Assembly: GCA_030248065.1 (NCBI GenBank)
Contig: JASAMV010007652.1
Coordinates: forward strand, 16,770 to 80,769
Source: Rhynchonema sp. JSB1_4
Lineage: Eukaryota > Nematoda > Chromadorea > Monhysterida > Xyalidae
Reading direction: 5' to 3'
Length of the DNA stretch: 64,000 nt
A model generated the notes under the pieces. The model saw only the letters and a list, made by a program, of their open reading frames with translations, searched no databases and was not told where the DNA came from. Shown here one piece after another: positions 25,701 to 33,890 of this stretch. The number at the start of each line of letters is the position of its first letter. Position 1 is the first letter of the stretch. Made by a program: the position numbers and the translations under genes.

Positions 25701-27492
25701 ATATCGACCCGACCATCGACCTCCATTTATAACGAAGCAGAACCTTCCAAAAATGCCGGGTCGAGATTTTGTGACTATACGCTTGGCAAACCGAGATCCA
25801 GTTTTGGGAAAAAGCGCCGGAAATGGCACATTTGATGGACCACAAACGGGCTAAATTGCCAATCACATAGTTTAGCGACGTAACTTCGGTGGCCGTCGAA
25901 AACCCCTGACCAAAAACAAAAACCATCAACAAAAAAAACCAAACAAAAACAAAAACGTCCAACCTGGCCGGGTCGACAAGTCCGTAGCTCAAGAACTTGC
26001 CGACGGAAGCCAACGCCTGTCCAGTTGTTGGTCCGTTAGTCAGTTCCGATTTGATCACATCAAGGAAGGGACCCAAGAACGCACTCGGCGACATATCAGC
26101 CAGATCCGACACGTTGTTGAGCACTTCGCGTAAGTCGGTGAAGTTGCGAAGTAGTGGCTCGTCTTCATCCAAGAGGGGCTGGTGGTGCATCTGTGACAGG
26201 GCGTCATTTCATAATAAAATTGGGGGCGCTGAATTTTACCTGGGTGCCACAAAGGCATCACGGCATCCTAATTAGGACCAAATAAGACTATACGTCCATT
26301 TGGCACACAAACTCCACAATTCTGACTCTGGGTGCCAGCAGATTTTAAATTTTCAGATAAAATGGCGGCGCTTACATTTGGTCAATAAAAACACTGACAT
26401 GCGCATGTGGCCAAATATAGCATCACGTATTTTTTAGACACCCAAAAATTTTCATTTGCACCTGAATGTCAGGTTAGATGCAAATTTCACCTGGAATTTC
26501 CACAAGTTGCACCTGCGGTGCCCAAAACAGTTTGCATCCGAAACCCAGCCATCTGGTTGCAACTTGCACATGGAGATGTTTGAAACGGAAAACTCTTCTC
26601 CACAGTGACTGAACATGGTCCAGATCACGTCAACGGTGCATGCCACAGAGTATGCCACAACACACTGGACTGAAGGCATTTTTTTATTAAATTTTTTAAA
26701 ACCAAGCCCAAAAAATCCGGGGCGGGGATGATCTTCTATTTATTTTCTCTGACATTGATTTCTCGAGGAACAGGCAAGGAACAGCGGAAATGCTGAAGGA
26801 ACGAAAGAACAGAAGGAATAGCGAGAATGCGTTTCCGCTGTTCTTTCGTTCCGTCACGGAACTGCATTGCGCAGAACGTTTTGCGTTCCTCGGAACGAGT
26901 ATACGCGCACCTTTAGGGTATACTGTCATAGAGAACAGTTTTTTTTATTTTTCGTGATAAAAACGGTTTTCTTCCAAAAAACCGTTTTTTCTCAAACATT
27001 TTTCCAATACTTAAGAACGTAATTTCGAAAAATATAACAGTTTCAGTGCAAAATTTGTTCGAAGTAACGAGAGTGTTCTTGAAGAGTGTTGAAGTCAGTC
27101 GAAAACACTTGGTTTACCCGCTTTTTGGCCCATTTTGGGTTGGTTAATTTTCGTGCTCGAGCCAATTTTTCACCAAAATCGAAAAACTCGTCAGTTTTGC
27201 GTTACAATTTTTTTGGCAAAATTGGAATAAAGTACCGATATTTTTTCGATCAAAAACCGAAAAGAACCCACGGAAAAATAAATGGAAAAGTATTCGCGTC
27301 TAGGAAAAAACGTTTTTCCGAAAAAAACGGTTCTTTTTCCGCCTGCCAGTATACTTTAGGGGACAAAAATGAAATATAAAAACCAACACCCACCTGCGCA
27401 TGAGCGGGTCCGAAGTTGCGATGTGCCTTTCGCAACAGCGCAACGACACAATTCAGCTCACCCTGCACTATGTAGAGACCATTTACGGCCAT
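2126..27492 (-). CDS. GBF1: Golgi brefeldin A-resistance guanine nucleotide exchange factor GBF1 (complete, ~40 exons)
   Basis: GBF1 is a large Arf-GEF that loads GTP onto Arf1 at the ER-Golgi interface for COPI recruitment. The assembled model gives ~1,900 residues, close to the ~1,860 of vertebrate GBF1, with DCB, HUS, Sec7 and HDS regions in order. Exons: 27492-27394, 26190-25964, 25407-25296, 25074-24889, 24542-24375, 23969-23834, 23509-23318, 22984-22932, 22071-21928, 21631-21546, 20941-20786, 20394-20241, 19886-19757, 18831-18686, 18327-18174, 17844-17692, 17018-16901, 16480-16332, 15789-15686, 15405-15290, 15062-14987, 14682-14542, 13655-13523, 12864-12738, 12394-12265, 11078-10959, 10624-10487, 9872-9760, 9373-9220, 8038-7871, 7785-7551, 6883-6712, 6360-6171, 5766-5643, 4822-4692, 4312-4125, 3785-3595, 3306-3185, 2796-2593, 2182-2126. 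Splice phases are consistent throughout. Least certain are the ends of exons 5, 7, 31 and 39. The following six entries split it by domain. Confidence 0.95.
2865..2931 (+). tRNA. tRNA-like sequence (pseudogene or SINE head)
   Basis: A near-consensus RNA polymerase III box A (TAGCCTAGTGG, 2872-2882) and box B (GGTTCGATTCC, 2916-2926) lie 33 bp apart, and a perfect 5-bp T-arm (CTGGG/CCCAG) can form. The D-arm (GCC/GGC) also pairs. The acceptor stem pairs poorly and the anticodon loop lacks U33, so a functional tRNA is unlikely. It sits in a GBF1 intron on the opposite strand. A tRNA-derived SINE head is the best alternative. Confidence 0.4.
5049..5550 (+). mobile_element. TTAA-flanked inverted-repeat element (piggyBac-type MITE), copy A
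   Basis: The element is 502 bp, flanked on both sides by TTAA (5045-5048 and 5551-5554). Its imperfect terminal inverted repeats start GCGGGAAACCGTATATCTC, and similarity between the ends extends inward about 100 bp. The terminal halves match copy B (8448-8918) in inverted orientation; the central ~250 bp differ. A TTAA duplication is typical of piggyBac-superfamily insertions. There is no coding capacity, so it is non-autonomous. It lies in the GBF1 intron between exons 34 and 35. Confidence 0.85.
5977..6167 (+). mobile_element. Inverted-repeat element (AAAGGCAAAC family), copy 1
   Basis: This 191-bp sequence starts AAAGGCAAACTAGACC and ends with the inverse GGTGTAGTTTGCCTTT. The inverted arms extend ~40 bp (CGAGCCCGATTTCG / CGAAATCGGGCTC). 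A second copy is at 14184-14503. Its right end falls 4 bp from the end of GBF1 exon 33 (6171), so the donor GTAAAAGGC overlaps the element terminus. Confidence 0.75.
7871..13655 (-). CDS. GBF1: GBF1 exons 23-30: HDS1/HDS2 helical domains
   Basis: Exon 23 has [20 protein letters not shown]; exon 24 [11 protein letters not shown] joining exon 25 [20 protein letters not shown]; exon 26 [13 protein letters not shown]; exon 27 [16 protein letters not shown]; exon 28 [15 protein letters not shown]; exon 29 [17 protein letters not shown]; exon 30 [19 protein letters not shown]. These are sequential matches to the helical HDS regions that target GBF1 to membranes and lipid droplets in the family. The introns contain four inverted-repeat elements; one ends only about 16 bp from the exon 25 donor. 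Confidence 0.93.
8448..8918 (-). mobile_element. TTAA-flanked inverted-repeat element, copy B (nested)
   Basis: This is the inverse of copy A at 5049-5550, flanked by TTAA at 8444-8447 and 8919-8922. Its termini (ACCGGGCAACCGGATATCGC inward) match copy A closely. The centre (8601-8770) is replaced by long poly-C runs, possibly real expansion or a sequencing/assembly artefact. It was inserted into the older ATATTGG element. Confidence 0.85.
8601..8770. repeat. Poly-C low-complexity tracts
   Basis: Several C runs of 7 to ~30 bases occur inside the nested TTAA element. Long artificial proline/glycine reading frames arise here and should be ignored. Homopolymer length is probably unreliable. Confidence 0.8.
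11968..12248 (+). mobile_element. ATATTGG inverted-repeat element, copy D (uninterrupted)
   Basis: This 281-bp element begins ATATTGGTCGCACAATGA and ends with the exact inverse. It represents the empty form of the site occupied by the nested element in copy C. Its outer end is ~16 bp inside the intron from the GBF1 exon 25 donor at 12265. Confidence 0.85.
12540..12656 (+). mobile_element. Foldback element (GTAA..GTCAGTT family), copy 1
   Basis: The sequence folds on itself: GTGTAAGCGTCAGTTGGG and GGTCGGTGTAAGCTCGG on the left are mirrored on the right by ACACCGACCTTACGCC and AACTGACGTTTTA. Related copies are at 45836-46012, a fragment at 13394-13440 and a window-edge fragment at 63961-64000. 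It lies in a GBF1 intron and each arm carries a TGAAACAT/ATGTTTCA motif. Confidence 0.7.
14184..14503 (+). mobile_element. Inverted-repeat element (AAAGGCAAAC family), copy 2
   Basis: It starts AAAGGCAAACTACGCC with a ~40-bp arm mirrored at 14465-14503 (ACCTCCGAAATCGCGCTC, ATGTTGGCGTAGT). The left ~125 bp align with copy 1 at 5977. It lies in the GBF1 intron between exons 22 and 23. Confidence 0.7.
14542..17018 (-). CDS. GBF1: GBF1 exons 17-22: Sec7 catalytic domain and flank
   Basis: These exons encode the Arf-exchange module. Exon 18 has [15 protein letters not shown], containing the FRLPGE loop whose glutamate is the catalytic 'glutamic finger' in Sec7 proteins; exon 19 has [20 protein letters not shown], the second conserved Sec7 motif. 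The methionine in IIMLNTD is the position linked to brefeldin A sensitivity in GBF1. Exon 20 ends YHAIK and exon 21 continues [12 protein letters not shown], exactly as in animal GBF1. Exon 22 has [18 protein letters not shown]. All key residues are intact, so the enzyme should be active. The acceptor of exon 21 is an ATGTTTCAG. Confidence 0.95.
17227..17435 (+). repeat. Dispersed A/T-rich repeat, copy 2
   Basis: This is a near-identical direct copy of 1-207, located in the GBF1 intron between exons 16 and 17. A/T block lengths differ by a few bases between copies. Confidence 0.85.
17692..22071 (-). CDS. GBF1: GBF1 exons 9-16: HUS box and Sec7-preceding region
   Basis: Exon 9 ends with [10 protein letters not shown] (family NPRGVRFT). 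Exon 10 has [13 protein letters not shown], exon 11 [20 protein letters not shown], exon 12 [20 protein letters not shown], exon 13 [18 protein letters not shown] and exon 14 [19 protein letters not shown], a continuous match to the HUS domain, which packs against the DCB. Exon 15 is a low-conservation linker; exon 16 carries [19 protein letters not shown], the conserved lead-in to Sec7. Confidence 0.92.
22932..24542 (-). CDS. GBF1: GBF1 exons 5-8: basic and acidic linker between DCB and HUS
   Basis: Exon 5 (24542-24375) is strongly basic ([14 protein letters not shown]), like the KKLKMR-rich stretch after the DCB in animal GBF1. Exons 6-8 encode an acidic, Ser/Thr/Gln-rich linker ([30 protein letters not shown]) that is poorly conserved in the family. 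Exon 6 contains a coding copy of the TGAAACATCA motif (residues NETS). Exon order and phases 0-1-1-0 hold, but the ends of exons 5 (AAG|GTCGAG chosen) and 7 (23318 or 23312) are less certain, and an additional small exon cannot be excluded. Confidence 0.75.
24889..27492 (-). CDS. GBF1: GBF1 exons 1-4: N-terminal DCB domain
   Basis: The start ATG at 27492 opens [17 protein letters not shown], equivalent to the conserved IYIIQGEI..VV beginning of GBF1. Exon 2 carries [16 protein letters not shown] and ends [11 protein letters not shown]; exon 3 carries [19 protein letters not shown]; exon 4 carries [18 protein letters not shown] and [12 protein letters not shown], all close to animal GBF1. In the family this domain dimerises and interacts with the HUS box. 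Donors here are GTGGG, GTTGG, GTGCG and GTGTG. Confidence 0.93.
26915..27362. repeat. A/T-rich element with GTATAC-type ends next to GBF1 exon 1
   Basis: The stretch has GGGTATACTG near the left edge and CAGTATACTTTAGG at the right, with runs of CCGTTTTTT/AAAAAACGG inside and a shared TTTTTCCAATACTTAAG core. A related sequence is at 37190-37615 (..CCCTATACTTGCG.. to ..CGCAAGTATACG). It lies in intron 1 of GBF1, immediately downstream of exon 1. No protein is encoded. Confidence 0.55.
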
Positions 27493-27904
27493 GACTGATC
27501 AATCAACAGTCAGATCGATGCTTGATGGTCCAAGATGTAGGTTCTGAGAAACACATCACGGTTTTTTGTATTATATATGTAATCTGATGGGGCACAGGTA
27601 ATTATTGCACAATTTCGCAACATTGGGTTTCAACCAAATTTCATCAAAAATCATTGTGACACAAAACCAAAATAAAAATCTTTATGCACCATTTAGCAAC
27701 AAATAAGAAAGGAGAAAGGGAAAACTCAATGATAATAACCAGCCAACAGACAACAATAAAATGTCAGTCAGATCACAGAGCGCTGGGCCACACATGCAGT
27801 AAGCGACAAACGACAGAGAAGAAACTTCACAATGGAAATTTTAACAATGATATCTCTACTTTTCCAATAAATACCAACAAAGTAGACCCCAATTTCGTTC
27901 AATA
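27493..27904. other. Intergenic spacer, DDRGK1 stop to GBF1 start
   Basis: This 412-bp spacer lies between two genes on the same (minus) strand. It is short enough for a nematode-style operon but also fits an ordinary promoter. I see no convincing trans-splice or promoter element. Confidence 0.4.
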
Positions 27905-30695
27905 CTAGGAGGGCACAGCTGTCGATTCAGAATCGAGTTTGATCAATTTGTTTGAGTAATCGGCCAATTCTGACACCGATATGCGACCACGTTGATTGAT
28001 GAATTTGGCAACTGCAAAATTTGACCTCAAATTTGATGATATTATGTCATATGTCACTGTCAGCCAGCAAGTTGCGTGCGTGTGTCACTCAAAAACAAAT
28101 AAATAATGAAATGAAATGCAATGCCAAGTGCACGGCTACGGCTCCGTCATTATTTTGCTCATGTGATCTCTATTTTTATACATTTATCAAATTTTTGAAG
28201 TACCCGAACCAACTCAATATCAGTTGAGTTACTGAGTTGTGCAACGTGCATATGTTCCCTATTATAACCTGCCTTCACAGACATCCTGTGTACCAGGTCA
28301 TCGTCAGTGAGAGAATACACGATCTGGCAAAGGCATTGTACGTGACCTCAATAAACTGCCAATTTTCCAACCAACCAGCATTCAATTCCTCCATCGTGAT
28401 GTAGATGAATTTTCCCCTATCGTCAATCACCCCTGTTAATGTGTCCTCATCCACCAACGTCTTCAATCGCGCAATTGCGTCCGGCGTTTTCAGTCGGAAA
28501 TGCGATGCTAGCTCGTCCATATTCACGACCTGCAAATGAAAAGAAAATTGTTTCTCTTGTTTGGAGTTCTTTTCCAGCACGGCTTCCCATGGCTTGGTTG
28601 CCTGATTGGCCATTTTAGAATGCGAACAACAATCACACGGTTCGTGTGATTCCGATTTGAGACCATTTCAAATGTGCTTGATCAATTGCAAAATTACTGA
28701 TGTTTCACGCAACATAGGCGAGGCCGAAGCTCGTGCGAGTCACCGATTGACAGCTAGCAGTTAGGAAAGCAAACGCCAAACCAAAGTAAAAGTAATTATC
28801 TTGAGCCCCAAAACGCAATTGCGTTTTGGTGATATCCAAAAGACTGATAACATTGAAGTCCTGTTGCAGGTCAGGGAAACGGCCACACCAACCGATTATG
28901 ACTTTGAAAGCACAAGCGGCCTGACTTGGCTGGTCGGCCAGCAATTAATGTTTTGCGCGAACTACACAAGTAGGTTGTTGGTTGGACAATAGCGGATTGT
29001 TCCTTTCTAATTGCGTCAAAATAAATGAAAACAAAGGAAATTTTACCTTTTTCTGTTTGACATAATTGACGAATTCCTGCAGCAGACTCTCCTCTTTTTC
29101 GGGATCGTTCTCCTCATAGCCTTCCTCCTCAACGCAGAATTGCTCTTTCAGCTGCAAAATGGTTGTGATACCATTACTACCATTATTTCTTTTCATAGAA
29201 ATTTGGAAAAAAATCAGTCATAACGTTTTGCTTTTAAAAATTTAAAAAAATCAGTTGATGGGTGTGGCCAATATTTGTGCCAGAAATACCCATGAAAAAC
29301 ACGTTTTTCTTGTCTGGGTGGTTCCTAGTTGCTATTTTTACCAAGCTGGAGGAGCAATGCCCTCTGAGACTACATCACGGTTGGACACAGTAAAGAGTGA
29401 CCAACCGCCAAATACTCTTCGTGTTCGCGTTGCTCTTTTGCCTCTTTTTCCTTTCGCTCTTGCTCTTCTTTGATCCTCTCCAACTCGGCCTCTTTCTCCT
29501 CCTCCTCCCTGATTTTGGCCTCTCGCTCCTCCTGACGACGTTTACGCTCTTCGCGCTCCTCAATTTCCTGAAATGACGGAAATTAGAATTTGTTCGATAT
29601 TTTGATGTGGAGAAATTCTGGCGGAATACGCAATGCCAACAATTCAAGCTGATAATATTATATTTATTAGGATGAGTTGTGATGCGCCAAATCACCTCAC
29701 AATTCGTCTGCCCACTCTACTGCATATATGAGCGATTTTTATGCCGTGTCCCGCTTGTTGATGCCCTAAAAACAAAGAAAAGAGAAAGAACCAACCGCTT
29801 CACGCTGCGCCTTTCGATCGGCTTTTGCCTCGAGCTTTGCCTGTTTCTTCTTTCCGATCTTGCCTTCAGGGGCAGCGATCAGATCTGAGGCCAGATCTTC
29901 ATCGTCGTCAAAGTCTCTGCAAACAAAAACATTGCACATTTCTTGCTGTGAATTGCGAATCTTTATGGAGAAACCGATCAAATCTTTTTGTTGATGTTTT
30001 AACGATGCGACTCACACAAAGGTGTCGAAATTGTACACCTTCAGGCACTTCGTTATTGATGAACTTTCTGAATGTTGAAAAATGAGCGTCAAAAACGTCA
30101 TTTTTTGTCAAAAGTTGGAGAAATTTCGCCCGGTTTTTTTCATGGCAATTTATTTTCGGTCCAAAAAATGGCTCCAGTTTTTTCCATCCACAACCATAGA
30201 AAATTCGCAATTGCATTTGCGCTCACAACATAAATAATGACTCCTCATACCGGAACATCAGCATCACCCACCTATCTTCCTCATCTTGCCCCCAATTATC
30301 GTCATCATTCCGCTGTGTCCGCACCGGTCTTCTTCTGGCCGCGCGTCGCACACCACCCACAATCGCGGCACCGCGTTGACCAGCGCCAGATGTACCGGGC
30401 TCGTCAGTGTTGTCCGCCTGTGCACATAGAAAAAAATGTCAGCGTCTGCGATCACCAGATAAGCAAGTGAATTTGGATAAACTGTTATCTTAACACATTC
30501 AAATTTGAAGCATTGCTGTTGAACTCTGAGAGTGAGCCCGCGGTGCTGGGTCAGGTCAACAAAACATGGTTATAAGCCCCATTCCTGGCCATGAGGCAAC
30601 CCAGCCCCAACCTGTCGTTTTTGCTCGTCTCCATATGGCTTCGTGTCACGCATGGCGGCCAGCACTTCTTTCCGACGTTTGGCTTGACGTTCATC
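27905..30695 (-). CDS. DDRGK1: DDRGK domain-containing protein 1 (UFBP1), N-terminal exon missing
   Basis: DDRGK1 is an ER-anchored adaptor of the UFMylation pathway that works with UFL1. Exons: 30695-30612, 30417-30272, 29913-29796, 29567-29406, 29151-29047, 28529-28376, 28011-27905; phases fit and total 291 residues (family ~310). Exons 1-2 are basic, exon 4 is a charged coiled coil (RKRRQEEREAKIREEEEKE), exon 5 has KEQFCVEEEGYEE, exon 6 has TGVIDDRGKFIYIT, the signature motif, and exon 7 has NQRGRISVSELADYSN, ending the winged-helix/PCI-like region. The start codon and membrane anchor expected at the N-terminus were not found; they should lie between 30700 and 30920, where poly-C/poly-G tracts occur. 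Four of the six donors are GTTGG. Confidence 0.92.
28808..28829. other. 22-bp perfect palindrome
   Basis: The sequence reads the same on both strands, centred on CGCAATTGCG and bounded by CCAAAA/TTTTGG. It lies in the DDRGK1 intron between exons 5 and 6. No function is assigned. Confidence 0.7.
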
Positions 30696-30756
30696 CTAAA
30701 TGTTACAAAAAATCAAAAGCCATTCGCTAAGTTCCGTGGTCCTCATGCCACGGCGG

Positions 30757-30839
30757 GGGGGGGGGGGCGGCCACACCCCCGGGGGGGGGGGGCCCCCCCG
30801 CCCCCCCCCCCCCCCCCCCACAACACACCCCCCCCCCCG

Positions 30840-30877
<38 letters not shown>
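30757..30877. repeat. Poly-G/poly-C tract
   Basis: About 120 bp consist almost entirely of long G then C runs, with self-complementary blocks able to form a hairpin. It lies upstream of the first visible DDRGK1 exon. Length and order are probably unreliable, and an assembly collapse or gap is possible. Confidence 0.8.
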
Positions 30878-30879
<2 letters not shown>

Positions 30880-30926
30880 ATGCCACAAAGACAAACAGCG
30901 CAAATTCTTTGAGGGAAACATGGAGA

Positions 30927-31320
30927 TCAAAGATAAATTGACCAAACAGCACCGGTTTGGCAAACAAAGGCAGGGTTTTCAGCTTTAAAAGAATAAAGAA
31001 AAAATAGGAAAGTAGGACTCACACGCCACAGAAATCCAATTCGGATGGCGATCAAGAGGAAAAGCGAGCAAACAATCGACAAACTGGTCAGAAACATCAA
31101 ATCCATGGCTGCTGACGTTTGTTGGAAACACGTTGGAACCAGAAACAGCAGTGGCGAGGTGGAATTTCTTCAATTCATTCAAAGTTCCATGCAATTTATC
31201 GACCGCGTGGTGAACAGTGACTGACGTGACATCCAGGCTGAAACATCGAGTTGGAAATTTACCCTGTGGCTTGCTCGCGAGCAAAATTTTGGGCGTCAGT
31301 TCAGCCAGCAGTTTGTTCAT
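30927..31320 (-). CDS. Unrecognised 117-residue protein, two exons
   Basis: ATG at 31320 opens a 99-codon reading frame (MNKLLAELTPKILLAS...) ending at a strong donor (T|GTGAGT, exon end 31023). It joins in phase 1 to 30982-30927, which follows a TTTTAAAG acceptor and ends at TGA. The spliced product contains HHAVDKLHGTLNELKKF (amphipathic) and ends ENPAFVCQTGAVWSIYL. I do not recognise a family; there is no signal peptide or membrane segment. It starts 65 bp from the opposite-strand BLOC1S1 start, suggesting a shared bidirectional promoter. Alternatively it could be a leading exon of DDRGK1, but the phases do not fit. Confidence 0.45.
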
Positions 31321-31385
31321 TTAGACTTCACAACCAGAACCAACACTGCTGAAATTCCCGAAGTTTCGAGCACTCCATCAGACAA

Positions 31386-32113
31386 ATGCCGATGTTATCA
31401 AACCTGGTGAAAGAGCATTTCGCAAAGCAGCAAGTGCGCAAGGAGTTGCAAGGTTGGCAGGGATTTCCCACATCTAAAATGTCAAATCTTGGTTCGTTTT
31501 GGTTTAAAATTTTATGGATGCTCATAAAAAGATCACGAACGAATTTCAGAAAAACGCAAACAGGATGCGATCAGCGCAACAAATCTCTTCACTCATGCCG
31601 TGATCACACATTTGAATGCGCGGTTGGTGATTTTCTTTCCAGAACCATCGAAGATCAAGAAAACACATGTTTCCTGTCTATTTTCCAGCGTCTCGCAAGC
31701 ATACGCCAATCAGAAAAAATTGGACAGCGAATCGAAACGGTTGCAAGCGAACACAGCCGCTTTGGTCAAACAAACAAATCAATGGTTGCAATTGGCTGAG
31801 AATTTCAATTCGGCCCTAAAGGTCAGGTCAATTTGTTTGTCAGCGGTCCAAAACAAAACTGAGGGCAGCAGCATCACATTTTTGCGCAAAAAACGAAATT
31901 TTGAAACACAAAGTGACGTTTAGGAAATCGGAGATGTCGAAAACTGGTCCAAGACAATCGAAAATGATGTGGCCATCATTACAGGTTCGCTTGAAGCAGC
32001 GTACAGAGGTGAGTAAAACGCAATGCACGAACAAGAACCAATATAACGGATTTGAAAAACAACACGTAAAACAAAGGTATTCTTGCTTTGCAGCAAATCA
32101 GGAGGCAAGATGA
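31386..32113 (+). CDS. BLOC1S1: Biogenesis of lysosome-related organelles complex 1 subunit 1 (BLOS1)
   Basis: BLOS1/GCN5L1 is a small helical subunit of BLOC-1 and BORC, acting in endolysosome trafficking and positioning. Exons 31386-31452, 31550-31622, 31689-31821, 31924-32008 and 32094-32113 encode 125 residues, the same length as the human protein. Exon 1 has [20 protein letters not shown]; the exon 2-3 junction gives [18 protein letters not shown]; exon 3 has [20 protein letters not shown]; exon 4 [16 protein letters not shown]. Every intron keeps phase. The 3' end converges on PYM1, with 236 bp between the stop codons. Two of four donors are GTTGG. Confidence 0.93.
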
Positions 32114-32349
32114 TAGCTTGACAACTAAACTGGAACTGTGCAAATCAAAATTGTGATCAGATTCTGATTGTTTTTTTTAATTTATTTGTCCATAATGCAG
32201 CAATTGCGCAATAAAGTCACTGCCATGCGTGGAGAAGAATAAAATAACTGTTTAAAACGTGATCGTCAGGCTGCAGCAAACTATAAGAATATACAATGAA
32301 AATAGGAAAAGTCAACTGAAAAAAATACCGAAAAAACTTGTCAAAGTCA

Positions 32350-33418
32350 TCAAGAGAGTTTCAATGCCCCAAGGACCCCTTCCATTTCTGAAATCTGATC
32401 CTCCACTTCTGCTCGTCTGGCAATTTTTTCGAGCTGATTTTTCTCCGGCTTCGCAATTTGCCCATTGTCGATTTTCAACTGCAGCATTTCGATATCTTTG
32501 AGTTTCTTGCGCAAAACCCGCAACTTCTTTTCCACCTGTTCACAGTCTTCAGCTGATGTTTCAGCCGCAGTATGAGACAGAGACGATGCTGCTGGCGCTG
32601 ATTCAGTTGCTTCGATTTCAGCGCCAGAGGCAGCGCGCTCGGCAGCTGCCTGTTTACGGGCCTTCTTTCGGCTCGCGCTCGACTTTTTGGGATCTGGAAT
32701 TTGCCATTTCTAAATCATCCCAAAAAAGTCAAAAACGGAAAAAATTGAAACGTTGGTTTTGAAGTGCTGTTCTTCAAATTTTAAATGCAGAATGCACTTA
32801 CAAATGGGTCGAATCTGATCTTGTTTGAAATGAAAACAAAAAAGAATCCAACCGTCAGCACGATTCATGACTTTATTGAGAATGTCTTCACCGGATAGTG
32901 TGGCTGGCGCGTAGCCCACTGGTTGGTTACCGCGGGCGGCCACCGCATTCTGGAACTGCTTGCCTTTGCTCTCGTATCTGAACAGCGCGCCAAATTTATA
33001 GATCATCGAAATTAATGTCATCCAACACAGATGCCGTCGGAATGGAAATAACGACGGATAAGATAAGATAAGCATTGTTAAAAACCGAAAGCGGTGCATT
33101 TTGCATGCGTTAAGCCTATGAAAACTTGACTTGTTCGAAAAATAGCTTCACACATTTTAAAAACTGCGATTCAGACTAGTGGTGAACAACAGAATCCCAA
33201 TCAACGCACGTCGGAACCTCCTCCTGCGGCACATAACCATCCTTGACTCGACGGGGTTTTCGCCACGTGCCATCCGCCCGTTGGGTGCCAGGGATGTACC
33301 AGAAACCTAAAAACTGCAAACATTTGAAGTTGACGGTTTCAGATGAAAAATAAGCCACAACTTCCACACCATCTTCTCCGAGGACTCTATTGTCACCGGC
33401 AGGTTTCTGCGAAGCCAT
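32350..33418 (-). CDS. PYM1: Partner of Y14 and Mago (exon junction complex disassembly factor)
   Basis: PYM binds the Mago-Y14 core and ribosomes and releases exon junction complexes from translated mRNA. Exons 33418-33370, 33306-33210, 32977-32853 and 32693-32350 give 204 residues, the length of human PYM1. The N-terminal Mago-Y14-binding part is [20 protein letters not shown] followed by [18 protein letters not shown]; the C-terminus has [20 protein letters not shown] and [16 protein letters not shown]. Intron 1 is only 63 nt, a multiple of three, and has no stop in frame, so retention would add 21 residues. The last exon has a coding TGAAACATCA motif. Confidence 0.93.
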
Positions 33419-33890
33419 AATTGTCTGAGATCCGGAACCTTGCCTGAAAGATACACGAATTTAATTTCCAGCAACGATATGGCCAAACAGATATAATGAC
33501 AACGAAAAGTGATTGTCAAATCAGCGTGAACTGGTATTTTTGCCCGCCAACTAATCACAGAATTAAGAGTTCGTTCGACTTTAGAATTCATTTGACTTTT
33601 AATTATAGACAAATACGAATTCACAATTCAGCAACGTTTTCACAGAGATATATATGAATAAGATAATTGATTGCCAGTATGTATTGCAAATTCTGCGGAA
33701 TACAGTAGATCAGTATACGAGTGACCAAAATCAGGCTGCACATATATGTAAGTATAGCAAAAAAGCTTGACACGTTCAACGATCATTTCTGTACACGAAA
33801 ACAAGCTGACGATTATGACCGACAAAATAATACATTTCACAAGCATTTTATCGACAAAATACAAACGGGTAGTTGTTATCGGTTCACAGT
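33419..33890. other. Intergenic spacer, ING stop to PYM1 start
   Basis: This is ~470 bp of A/T-rich sequence between two minus-strand genes. No coding or repeat feature is recognised. Confidence 0.4.

Noticed and set aside
30591..30963. Proline/glycine-rich open frames near DDRGK1
   Set aside because: Homopolymer artefact; the true DDRGK1 exon 30695-30612 uses a different frame.
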